Origin: an uncultured Clostridium sp.
GTDB taxonomy: Bacteria; Bacillota; Clostridia; TANB77; CAG-508
Direction: 5' to 3'
Length of the DNA stretch: 8,005 bases
Assembly: GCA_946496115.1 (NCBI GenBank)
Contig: CAMMFK010000058.1
Span: forward strand, 1 to 8,005
Made by a program: the position numbers and the translations under genes. Below, one piece after another: positions 1 to 5,908 of this stretch; position 1 is the stretch's first letter; each line of letters opens with the position of its first letter. The notes under the pieces are model-generated. The model saw nothing but the letters and a program-made list of their open reading frames with translations, had not been told where the DNA came from and ran no database searches.

Positions 1-1
1 A

Positions 2-790
2 TTTATTTTACCAATTATGATTTTTGTGTTTGCAATTCAATATTTTTCTATAAGTGAAATTAATTTATTATTTGTTACACTTGAAATTAATGAAAATGCA
101 GATATTTCAAATTATATTAGTAGTTTATCTGTAATTACAACAATTATTGTTTTATTTAGCATAATATTTATTACTATTAGAAATTTGAATAAGAATAGAG
201 TTTTTCTATCTGGCAATATATATGGTACGAATTATTATATATTTTATAAACTTGCTAAATTATTAGGTTTTAAGAAAATAAGTTTAATAAGAAAACCTTA
301 TTATGCTATGTTTAAAATTGTTATGAACAATGATTTTGATGAATTGGTAAACTTAAACAAAGAAAATATTGAGCTAAACGCAGATATTTTTATTAGAGTA
401 GATGAAAGTAAGTTTCATAATATTAATAACTTAAGAGAATGTAATTTGATTGTTTCTGATACCTATAAAATACGTTTAGAACAATTACCCATAGATAAGC
501 AAGACATTGATACTATTGAAATTGAACGTATTGGACATGCTGGTGTTAGAATATCTTCTCAAGAACTAGTTAATGAAGTTAGAAAAGCTGTTATAAAAAT
601 AGTAGCTACTGGAGCAAAAATTAATTTGTTTTTGACAACCTCGACACTTAATACATATCAAATTATAAAAGAATGTTTTATGCAAGCGGACAGAGATAAA
701 ATGGAATTAGAAATATTTCAGCAAGATACAACAACAAGAGATAAGAAATTTAAAGATAAAGGAAAAAAAGTTTTAAGGAGGAAAAAATAA
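2..790 (+). CDS. Putative CBASS effector: two-TM protein with SAVED-like C-terminal domain (5' end probably outside window)
   Basis: The first ATG is at 17, but it has no ribosome binding site and the frame is open to the window edge, so the true start is probably upstream. Counting from that ATG, two hydrophobic segments lie at about residues 1-23 and 35-57. A soluble alpha/beta region follows, then a lysine-rich tail. Residues around 175-235 show a helix, a strand (INLFLTTS), a helix and a strand ending EIFQQD. This resembles the closing part of SAVED domains, which usually read like 'HLF-A-P...LG...QLYEYD'. SAVED domains bind cyclic oligonucleotides, and TM-SAVED proteins (Cap14 group) are known CBASS effectors thought to disrupt the inner membrane. 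The stop is one base before the CD-NTase start, which strongly supports a CBASS role. The match is divergent, so the SAVED label is inference. A Cap15-type beta-barrel effector is the main alternative, but the mixed helix/strand pattern argues against it. Confidence 0.6.
   Translation, partial: FILPIMIFVFAIQYFSISEINLLFVTLEINENADISNYISSLSVITTIIVLFSIIFITIRNLNKNRVFLSGNIYGTNYYIFYKLAKLLGFKKISLIRKPYYAMFKIVMNNDFDELVNLNKENIELNADIFIRVDESKFHNINNLRECNLIVSDTYKIRLEQLPIDKQDIDTIEIERIGHAGVRISSQELVNEVRKAVIKIVATGAKINLFLTTSTLNTYQIIKECFMQADRDKMELEIFQQDTTTRDKKFKDKGKKVLRRKK
775..781 (+). promoter_or_regulatory. Strong ribosome binding site of the CD-NTase gene
   Basis: AAGGAGG lies inside the last codons of the membrane-effector gene, 10 bases before the ATG at 792. 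It ties translation of the two genes together and confirms the CD-NTase start. Confidence 0.8.
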
Positions 791-791
791 G

Positions 792-1925
792 ATGAACGAT
801 AATACACGAATTGATATGGTATTAAGACAAATAGCTAAAGAATTAGATATTACAGACGAAAAATATGAAAATGCAGTTGCAAGTTATAATGCGATTGGAA
901 CATATTTATCAAATAACATAAATGTACAAGTAGATATTTTTCCACAAGGTTCATTTAGACTAGGAACAGTAATAAAACCTTTATCAGATGAGGATGACTA
1001 TGATATTGATTTAGTATGTAAAGTAAATAAATATTTTTCAAATCCAAAGGATTTAAAAAATGAAGTTGGACAAGCATTAAAATCAAGTGACAGATATTCT
1101 AAAATGTTACAAGAAGAAGGAAAAAGATGTTGGACGCTAAAATATGCAGATGAAGCTCAATATCATATGGATATTCTACCTGCAATTGAAGATATAACAT
1201 ATGACAAGGATAAAAAACTAAAGATAACCAATAAAGATGAGATTAGTAATATTTATACTTTTACTACTACAAATCCAGAAGCATATTTTGAATGGTTTAA
1301 TGAAAAGCAAAAAGAAGAAAAACGAAGATTGGTAGAAAGCTTTGCTGTTCAAAACAATAAGAATATAGAAGAAGTACCTGACTACAAAGTAAAAACGACA
1401 TTACAGGTTGCTTTACAGATATTGAAGAGATATAGAGATAAAAAATTTGAAAACAATTTAGAAAATAAACCAATTTCTATAATCTTAACAACTATAATGG
1501 CTCAAATTTATACAGGAGAAAATAATGTATATGAATTAATAAAAAAATTCTCTAATAATTATTATAAATACATAAAAATAAAGGACGGAATTGAATGGGT
1601 GGAAAATCCAGTTAATAGTGAAGAAAATTTTGCAGACAAATGGCAAATACATCCTGAAAGAAAAGAGGCTTTTAAATTCTTTGTATCGGAATTAAAAAAT
1701 GACATTGTCAATAATACTTTTATTACATCTGGAGATTTATTTGAAGAATCAAAAAGCTATAAGGAAATATTTGGCACAAAAATTGTGGAAAAAGCTTATG
1801 CAAGTATTGGAAAACAAGCAAAGACATTACGTGAAAATGGAAATATGTATATTGATAAAGATGCAACTATAAATTTTGAACAACAAGGGACAAATGTTAA
1901 GGAGCATAAGTTTTTTGGGCAATAA
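792..1925 (+). CDS. CBASS CD-NTase (cGAS/DncV-like nucleotidyltransferase)
   Basis: This is a complete 377-residue protein with the nucleotidyltransferase signature of CD-NTases. It has the GS motif in PQGSFRLGT (G53-S54), the paired metal-binding acids in YDIDLV (D71, D73) and a third acid in YHMDILPA (D127). All catalytic residues are therefore present. Such enzymes sense phage infection and make cyclic di- or trinucleotides from NTPs in the cytoplasm. The product and clade cannot be read safely from sequence; the spacing and the 'DIDLVC' and 'HMDILPA' wording resemble SMODS-type (PF18144) enzymes. The start is supported by AAGGAGG at 775-781. The protein ends HKFFGQ, with a glycine (G376) next to last. 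In type II CBASS the C-terminus of the CD-NTase is the site conjugated by the E2-type partner, and the next gene encodes such a partner. The end of this gene also carries the Shine-Dalgarno sequence of that next gene. Confidence 0.93.
   Translation: MNDNTRIDMVLRQIAKELDITDEKYENAVASYNAIGTYLSNNINVQVDIFPQGSFRLGTVIKPLSDEDDYDIDLVCKVNKYFSNPKDLKNEVGQALKSSDRYSKMLQEEGKRCWTLKYADEAQYHMDILPAIEDITYDKDKKLKITNKDEISNIYTFTTTNPEAYFEWFNEKQKEEKRRLVESFAVQNNKNIEEVPDYKVKTTLQVALQILKRYRDKKFENNLENKPISIILTTIMAQIYTGENNVYELIKKFSNNYYKYIKIKDGIEWVENPVNSEENFADKWQIHPERKEAFKFFVSELKNDIVNNTFITSGDLFEESKSYKEIFGTKIVEKAYASIGKQAKTLRENGNMYIDKDATINFEQQGTNVKEHKFFGQ
1899..1904 (+). promoter_or_regulatory. Ribosome binding site inside the CD-NTase gene that decides the E2 start
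   Basis: AAGGAG is placed 10 bases before the TTG at 1915, within the last nine codons of the CD-NTase. It favours TTG 1915 over the upstream in-frame ATG 1894 and TTG 1876, and it predicts translational coupling of the two genes. Confidence 0.55.
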
Positions 1926-2364
1926 ATTTCAAAAAAATAATAGAATTTATGCAACTATTCCAATACAAAAGTGGCATTTACTAATTAAATATAAGCGACT
2001 TTTAATAAAAGATAATTCAAATAGAAGATTAGATATGGATTTTCTTATAAAATCTTCTAATACTAGTAATGAATATATTATAAAAATTAAGCAAGAAACA
2101 ATGTTAAAAACTCCAAAAGTATTTGTATTATCGCCTGAATTAGAGACACGTCCTAATGAAACTATTCCACATACTTATGGCATATATAAGATTAAGGGAA
2201 AAGAATATTTACAAATATGCCCGTTTTATCCTAAAGAAGATTGGGATAGTAAAATGATTATTGCCGATACAGTATTTTTATGGACTATTGAGTGGTTTTA
2301 TTTTTACGAAATATGGCTTATTTCTGGACAATGGTGTGGACGGAGGAAAACATCCAGAAAATGA
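1915..2364 (+). CDS. E2-like CBASS accessory protein (type II-short), with C-terminal frameshift
   Basis: This is an E2 (ubiquitin-conjugating-like) protein of the kind found beside CD-NTases. Counting from the chosen TTG start (149 residues), it shows KVFVLSPEL (68-76), IPHTY (84-88), a candidate catalytic Cys102 in QICPFYP followed by W110, and IADT...W..EWFYFYEIW (116-134), GQW (138-140). This order matches E2-only CBASS proteins, which usually read 'PHvY...LClYyP...W...m.iA.TivPW..eWL..YE.W..tG.W.GGG.HP'. In type II-short systems the E2 acts on the CD-NTase without an E1 or JAB partner. The start choice is TTG 1915, because AAGGAG lies at 1899-1904; the in-frame ATG at 1894 has only a poor site three bases away and TTG 1876 has none. 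The gene overlaps the CD-NTase by 11 bases. The annotated frame ends in GRRKTSRK, but skipping base 2341 restores the family ending GGGKHPE (stop at 2381-2383). The E2 core and Cys are unaffected. Confidence 0.82.
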   Translation: MGNKFQKNNRIYATIPIQKWHLLIKYKRLLIKDNSNRRLDMDFLIKSSNTSNEYIIKIKQETMLKTPKVFVLSPELETRPNETIPHTYGIYKIKGKEYLQICPFYPKEDWDSKMIIADTVFLWTIEWFYFYEIWLISGQWCGRRKTSRK

Positions 2365-2374
2365 AAAAAAGAAA

Positions 2375-2410
2375 CAAGAATGAATTATTAGGATTGATAA
2401 TTCATTCTTG
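2375..2410. terminator. Perfect 14-bp hairpin between convergent genes, probably a bidirectional terminator
   Basis: The arms at 2375-2388 (CAAGAATGAATTAT) and 2397-2410 are exact reverse complements around an 8-base loop. Read on the minus strand, the hairpin is followed by a T-rich tract (complement of the A run at 2364-2374). That is ideal for ending the tnpV-like gene. On the plus strand the hairpin itself is not followed by a T run, but a second small hairpin with T7 lies just downstream. The restored stop codon of the E2 gene (2381-2383) lies in the left arm. Confidence 0.7.
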
Positions 2411-2411
2411 C

Positions 2412-2440
2412 TACATTTATATAAAATGTAAAGTTTTTTT
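2412..2440 (+). terminator. Weak second hairpin plus T7 tract, plus-strand terminator candidate
   Basis: A 7-bp AT-rich stem (TACATTT at 2412-2418, AAATGTA at 2424-2430) has a 5-base loop. It is followed after three bases by seven Ts at 2434-2440. With the perfect hairpin just upstream it would finish the CBASS transcript. The stem alone is weak. Confidence 0.4.
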
Positions 2441-2452
2441 GGAGTAATTTAT

Positions 2453-2803
2453 TTAGCAATATATTAATTCATTAAAAATAATTTCTTCAACTGAATGCTT
2501 ATAATTATTCATAAGTCCTATCCATTTCAAAGGGGCAGTGTTTTTTAGGTTTTCATCAATTGGATTTTTTTCTAGCATTTGTGCCATAAGTATTTCAAAT
2601 CTTTCTTTAGCTTTTTTATCAGTATCTACAATATGTTTTCTTAAATTACAATTCATAAACATTATTATATATTCAGCCTTTTTATGATTTTTTAAATATT
2701 CTAATCTTAAATGTCCATATTTTCCAATAATATACTCTTTTTCTAAATATAAGTCAGGAATATAATAACCTCCTTCTTTGTGATATGTAATTTTACTATT
2801 CAT
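2453..2803 (-). CDS. tnpV: TnpV-like transposon-encoded protein
   Basis: The 116-residue product has the familiar TnpV layout: ITYHKEGGYYIPDL at the N-terminus, then RLEYLKNH (33-40), a helical middle, and a C-terminus with LKWIGLMNN (92-100) and FNELIY. TnpV is a small protein first noted in Tn4451-type mobilisable elements and common across clostridial mobile DNA; its biochemical role is not established. The start is set at the ATG complementary to 2801-2803, because GGAGGG (2812-2817) lies correctly upstream. A longer reading to 2833 would place that site inside the gene. It converges on the CBASS genes and abuts a broken dinD. No resolvase, relaxase or terminal repeat is visible nearby, so it looks like a stray survivor of a larger element rather than part of an intact one. 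Confidence 0.85.
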   Translation of the reverse strand: MNSKITYHKEGGYYIPDLYLEKEYIIGKYGHLRLEYLKNHKKAEYIIMFMNCNLRKHIVDTDKKAKERFEILMAQMLEKNPIDENLKNTAPLKWIGLMNNYKHSVEEIIFNELIYC

Positions 2804-2852
2804 TTCTAAAACCCTCCATAAATTGATTTTCACTACAAATCTGACTAAACAA

Positions 2853-2882
2853 TTTATATCTTTTAGTGGCTATCTAACACAA
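2853..2882 (-). promoter_or_regulatory. Candidate sigma-A promoter for tnpV
   Basis: Read on the minus strand, TTGTGT (2877-2882) and TATAAA (2853-2858) are separated by 18 bases, and the start codon is about 50 bases further on. The -35 match is moderate and AT-rich DNA gives chance hits, so this is tentative. Confidence 0.35.
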
Positions 2883-2927
2883 TAAAATTTTGAAAGAAAT
2901 TTATAAAAACAATTTTGTCCTTATTAG

Positions 2928-3242
2928 ACTTCTCCCAATGGAGAAACTGCTGATGACATTGCTAAAAGAAAAGGACTAAGATATAGAGAAGATATTTTAG
3001 ACAATATGGGAAGTGAAGAACTTGCAGCCAACTTATTCCGTATTACACAGACTGAGTCAAGATTAAAAAAGGATAATATACATACTGAAATAGAGGCCAA
3101 TAAAACTCATTATAATATTGGAAAAAATATAAGAGAAGTAATTGCTAAAAATGGAGGAACTATGCCAGAAGAATTACCAACGCCTGAGAAAAGTTTAAAG
3201 CAATTAGAAAAAGAAAACATTAGAAGTTTAAAGCAAAAATAG
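2928..3242 (+). pseudogene. dinD: 5'-truncated dinD (DNA damage-inducible protein D) remnant, C-terminal third
   Basis: An open stretch of 104 codons follows the in-frame stop at 2925-2927. It reads NGETADDIAKRKGLRYRE, then DILDNMGSEELAANLFRITQ, a helical region with the DinD-like NKTHYNIGKNIREVI, and the family ending GGTMPEELPTPEKSLKQLEK. DinD proteins are normally about 270-280 residues; only the C-terminal third is here, and the BRO-N-type N-terminal part is missing. The in-frame ATG at 3006 has no ribosome binding site and sits inside the conserved region. A separate short gene is therefore unlikely. The break at about 2925 is close to the upstream region of the TnpV gene, which suggests loss by a mobile-element insertion or deletion. 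The exact function of DinD is unclear; in E. coli it is SOS-induced and affects RecA. Confidence 0.8.
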
Positions 3243-3356
3243 AATTAAAAAATTAAAAAATTTTCACCTTTAAATTACAAAATTGTCAAAAATTAAAATT
3301 TAAAATTGCGAAATTTGTAAATAAAAGAAATAAAAAAGGAAAAAATAAAAAATGAA

Positions 3357-3372
3357 AAGTCATATTTGACTT
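3357..3372. promoter_or_regulatory. Inverted repeat AAGTCA-N4-TGACTT ahead of the surface-protein gene
   Basis: A 6-bp perfect inverted repeat lies 12 bases before the AGGAGGTG site (3384-3391) of the surface protein. It could be an operator or a small leader hairpin. The rest of 3243-3398 is very AT-rich, with many A and T runs and no convincing promoter. Confidence 0.25.
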
Positions 3373-3398
3373 AAAATTTTATTAGGAGGTGAAAATTT

Positions 3399-4511
3399 AT
3401 GAAAAATTCAATCAAAATAACAGCTATTTTTGCTGCAATACTTGCAATATTATTTATAGTTCCAAATGCAAGTAAAGCTACAACAAGAGAAGTTACAGAT
3501 GAAAGTACTTTAATAAGTGAAATAAATTCTGCAAATCCAGGAGACACAATATCTATACAAAATAACATTACTATTACACAGCCAATAGTAATAGCAAAAG
3601 AACTTATTATTGAAGGAAATGGGTATACATTAACTGGTAGCGAAGGATGGACATCTACATCAGGAAACCAAACAATGTTTACAGCTCAATTATCTGATGC
3701 AAAATTAACTTTAAGAAATATCAACTTAGTCAGAGGACCTAAATATGGTGTTCAATCATATGATGGCGCTACTGTAATATTAGATAATGTTAATATAACA
3801 GATTTCAACTACGGTGGTGTATTAGTTAATGGTGGTAAACTTGAAGTAAGAGATTTACACTTAGGACGCAATGGTACAGGTGCAAATAATGGTATAGAAA
3901 TAGATAAAGGAGCAGCTGCTACAAACAGTCCTACACTTGTAATGAATGGTGTATTAAAAAGTGATGCAGCAGAAAACGTTGTTAGAGTAGCAGATAACGG
4001 CAATTTAACAAATTTCACAATTGAAAATGCTGAAGGTACAACTAACAAGGTATTTGTTACAGGTGAGGCAGTAGTTTTAACAGATGAATATAACAATGTC
4101 ATTTCAGAAACTGTACTACCTGACACAGTAACTCCAAATGTTGATAAAGAAAAAGTATTTGTTACAATAGCATACAACAAAGAAACATTAAGAATAGTTG
4201 TTAACAAAGACGAAAAAATAACAGCAGATTTAATAGCTTCTCACATTGTATTAGATGAAAATCACAAAATAGATGGATATTTTACTGATGAAAGCTATCA
4301 AACTGAATTTGATTTCAATCAAGCTATAACAGCAGAAACAACAATCTACGTTAAAATATCTGAAATACAAGTAGAAGAACCTGCTCCAGAAGAGCCAGTA
4401 GAAGAAGAAAAAGATGAAACTCCAAAAACTGGTGTAAACAGTTATTTAGGCTTAGCTACATTTATAATTGCTATGGCAGTCGCTGGAATCATTTATACAA
4501 AAAAACAATAA
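3399..4511 (+). CDS. Sortase-anchored secreted beta-helix protein with Flg_new/InlB-like repeat and TPKTG sorting signal
   Basis: The 370-residue protein is built for the cell surface. It has a signal peptide (K2, K6, hydrophobic core about 7-21, likely cut after ASKA27). Residues about 30-235 resemble right-handed beta-helix/pectate-lyase-like folds: repeated short strands such as LTLRNINLV, ATVILDNVNI, GKLEVRDLHL. Residues about 250-320 resemble an InlB B-repeat/Flg_new (Listeria-Bacteroides repeat) unit ending GYFTDESYQTEFDF...TTIYVKI. An acidic, proline-containing spacer follows, then TPKTG (341-345), a membrane segment (about 349-366) and the short tail KKQ. The start is fixed by AGGAGGTG at 3384-3391. 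A class B sortase lies just downstream; clostridial SrtB enzymes, for example in C. difficile, are known to use (S/P)PKTG-type signals. No catalytic residues of a pectate lyase are evident, so a structural or adhesive role is inferred. Confidence 0.85.
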   Translation: MKNSIKITAIFAAILAILFIVPNASKATTREVTDESTLISEINSANPGDTISIQNNITITQPIVIAKELIIEGNGYTLTGSEGWTSTSGNQTMFTAQLSDAKLTLRNINLVRGPKYGVQSYDGATVILDNVNITDFNYGGVLVNGGKLEVRDLHLGRNGTGANNGIEIDKGAAATNSPTLVMNGVLKSDAAENVVRVADNGNLTNFTIENAEGTTNKVFVTGEAVVLTDEYNNVISETVLPDTVTPNVDKEKVFVTIAYNKETLRIVVNKDEKITADLIASHIVLDENHKIDGYFTDESYQTEFDFNQAITAETTIYVKISEIQVEEPAPEEPVEEEKDETPKTGVNSYLGLATFIIAMAVAGIIYTKKQ

Positions 4512-4592
4512 TCAAGGCATAGATAGATAAATTTGAATGACTAAACGTAGATAAGATTAAGTAAAAAATGTGCTTAAAATTAAAAAACATGC

Positions 4593-4633
4593 AATAATCT
4601 TCCGGCAGTATATTAGTGCTGGGAGATTATTTT
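4593..4633 (+). terminator. Rho-independent terminator after the surface-protein gene
   Basis: A 15-bp stem with two G-U pairs (left arm 4593-4607, right arm 4617-4631) and a 9-base loop runs into a short T tract ending at 4633. An A-rich stretch upstream can extend pairing with the Ts. It sits about 80 bases past the stop at 4511. Confidence 0.8.
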
Positions 4634-4708
4634 AAATAAGATTTAATGGGAATGCTCTGGAACATATATTTGAAATTTCTTTAAAACTTATAATGTTAAT
4701 TACATAAA

Positions 4709-4809
4709 AAATACACATTCTTTCTCATTTCACAGCGGAGCCACCGCTGCACGTTTCACTCCGCTCCTACGTCGCCTACGTTCAACTGAAATGGCAAGAA
4801 CATGTATTT
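4709..4809. repeat. GC-rich palindromic intergenic element with imperfect terminal inverted repeats (MITE-like or structured RNA)
   Basis: The ends at 4709-4732 and 4787-4809 are imperfect inverted repeats: ATTTCA pairs with TGAAAT, AAATACA with TGTATTT, and TTCTT with AAGAA. They enclose about 54 bases much richer in G+C than the surroundings. Inside are CAGCGG/CCGCTG (4733-4738 and 4744-4749, 5-base loop), an alternative GCGGAG/CTCCGC pairing (4735-4740 with 4759-4764), and two direct copies of CCTACGT (4766-4772 and 4775-4781). No reading frame uses it. It looks like a small dispersed element, or the body of a folded RNA, in the leader of the sortase gene. The remainder of 4512-4846 holds only the terminator and AT-rich spacer. 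Confidence 0.6.
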
Positions 4810-4819
4810 GTTTTATAAT
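4791..4819 (+). promoter_or_regulatory. Candidate sigma-A promoter for the sortase gene
   Basis: ATGGCA (4791-4796) and TATAAT (4814-4819) are spaced by 17 bases and lie 28 bases before the GTG start. The -35 hexamer falls inside the right arm of the GC-rich element. Another TATAAT at 4689-4694 has no good -35 at proper spacing. Confidence 0.45.
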
Positions 4820-4846
4820 AATTAATAATATTAGAAAGGTATAGTT

Positions 4847-5650
4847 GTGGCGAAACATTTTAAGAGTAATAATAAAAAAATAGCGTACATTATTTTTACA
4901 ATATTAATAATTTTATCAGTATCATATATAATTTATTTAATTGTATTAAAAATAGAAGCTAGGAAAGAAAGTAATTTATTAAATTCAGTAGAAATAGAAA
5001 ATGTTCATAATGAAATTACTGTGGATATTACGAATCAAGTAGATAATGAAAAATCCGAGCCAGAAGTAACAGAAAGAATGCTAAAAGTAAGAGAACTGCA
5101 AAAAGAAAATTCCAATATAGTTGGATGGATAGAAATAGAAGGAACACGAATAAACTATCCAGTACTCCAAGGAGAGGACAATGAATATTACTTAGACCAT
5201 AATTATAAAGGCGAAAAAACAGCTAATGGTTCAATCTTTTTAAATAAAGATTATGATTGGAGCGTGCCTTGTACAAACCTGCTTATATATGGGCATAATA
5301 TGAAAAATGGCGAAATGTTCACAGATTTAATAAAATACCAAAGTGAAGATTATTATATAAACCATCCCAAAATCCGCTTTACAACTGCAAATGAAGATGC
5401 AGAATATGAAATATTTTCAATATTTAAGTCAAGAGTATATTATAAATCGGAAACGAATGTATTTAGGTATTATAACTTTATAAATGCAGAAAATGAAGAA
5501 GAATATAATGAATTTGTAAAAAATGCAAAAGCATCATCTATTTATGATACTGGAATTACAGCAAATTATGGAGATGATTTAATAACATTAATTACTTGTT
5601 CTTATCACGTAGACGATGGAAGGTTTGTAGTTATAGGAAGAAAGAGCTAG
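4847..5650 (+). CDS. srtB: Class B sortase
   Basis: This 267-residue membrane-anchored transpeptidase has one N-terminal membrane segment (about 11-34) and an acidic linker. The sortase barrel runs from about residue 85: NIVGWIEIEGTRINYPVLQ, then DNEYYLDHNY and GSIFLN. All three active-site residues are present: His150 in IYGHNM, Cys251 in LITCSYH and Arg259 in DGRFVVIGRK. This pattern, with the N-terminal anchor and long helical insert before the Cys strand, is class B. The enzyme cuts a sorting signal between Thr and Gly and joins the protein to the peptidoglycan cross-bridge. The adjacent surface protein with TPKTG is the natural substrate. The start is GTG, supported by AGAAAGG at 4833-4839; no ATG fits. 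A terminator lies between substrate and sortase, so they are probably separate transcripts. Confidence 0.93.
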   Translation: MAKHFKSNNKKIAYIIFTILIILSVSYIIYLIVLKIEARKESNLLNSVEIENVHNEITVDITNQVDNEKSEPEVTERMLKVRELQKENSNIVGWIEIEGTRINYPVLQGEDNEYYLDHNYKGEKTANGSIFLNKDYDWSVPCTNLLIYGHNMKNGEMFTDLIKYQSEDYYINHPKIRFTTANEDAEYEIFSIFKSRVYYKSETNVFRYYNFINAENEEEYNEFVKNAKASSIYDTGITANYGDDLITLITCSYHVDDGRFVVIGRKS

Positions 5651-5673
5651 ATTGAAAATTCAAATAAAAATAC

Positions 5674-5702
5674 TTGAAAAAACATATAAAATATAGTATT
5701 AT
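5674..5702 (+). promoter_or_regulatory. Sigma-A promoter ahead of the small acidic protein and possibly the rlmCD-def run
   Basis: TTGAAA (5674-5679) and TATTAT (5697-5702) are separated by exactly 17 bases. They are followed by a short leader with AGAGGTG (5712-5718) and a GTG start at 5726. No terminator is evident before the methyltransferase, so the transcript may continue into it. Confidence 0.65.
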
Positions 5703-5725
5703 AAAAATCAGAGAGGTGAACGAAA

Positions 5726-5908
5726 GTGAAACAAAAATTTTTAAAAGATTTAGGTATAGATTTAGATGGAACAACAGATGAGTTATTACAACAATTTGAC
5801 TTAAATGGATTTATGGATGAAATATCAGATAATAGATTAAAAGAAGAAAGTCAAAAAGTAGAAGAACTAAAAGATGAGATAAGCAAAAAAGAAGATGAAG
5901 AAAAATAA
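5726..5908 (+). CDS. Small acidic hypothetical protein (60 aa)
   Basis: I do not recognise a family. The product begins MKQKFLKDLGIDLDG, is rich in Asp, Glu and Lys, and from about residue 40 forms a charged, probably coiled helix (KVEELKDEISKKEDEEK). There is no signal peptide or membrane segment, so it should be cytoplasmic. Expression is well supported: a sigma-A promoter at 5674-5702, an AGAGGTG site (5712-5718) seven bases before the GTG start, and codon use like its neighbours. The same frame stays open for 38 codons after the TAA stop, without a start codon or ribosome binding site. The gene could therefore be the first part of a once longer protein of about 99 residues. Confidence 0.65.
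   Translation: MKQKFLKDLGIDLDGTTDELLQQFDLNGFMDEISDNRLKEESQKVEELKDEISKKEDEEK

Noticed and set aside
3006..3242. Independent 78-residue gene starting at ATG 3006
   Set aside because: DinD similarity continues upstream of this ATG in the same frame to about 2937 and there is no ribosome binding site, so it is a fragment of dinD.
3371..3568. Minus-strand open frame across the start of the surface-protein gene
   Set aside because: It is the shadow of a strongly supported plus-strand gene (signal peptide, ribosome site), with low-complexity hydrophobic content and no ribosome binding site.
3809..4207. Minus-strand 132-codon open frame inside the surface-protein gene
   Set aside because: It lies antisense to the beta-helix coding region; the Ser/Thr/Leu-rich product is typical of reversed codons and no start signal is seen.
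4670..4694. TTGAAA...TATAAT as a sortase promoter
   Set aside because: The hexamers are only 13 bases apart, too close for a sigma-A promoter; the pair at 4791-4819 has proper spacing.
4766..4781. CRISPR-like direct repeat (two CCTACGT copies)
   Set aside because: There are only two 7-base copies two bases apart, with no spacers, longer repeats or cas genes.
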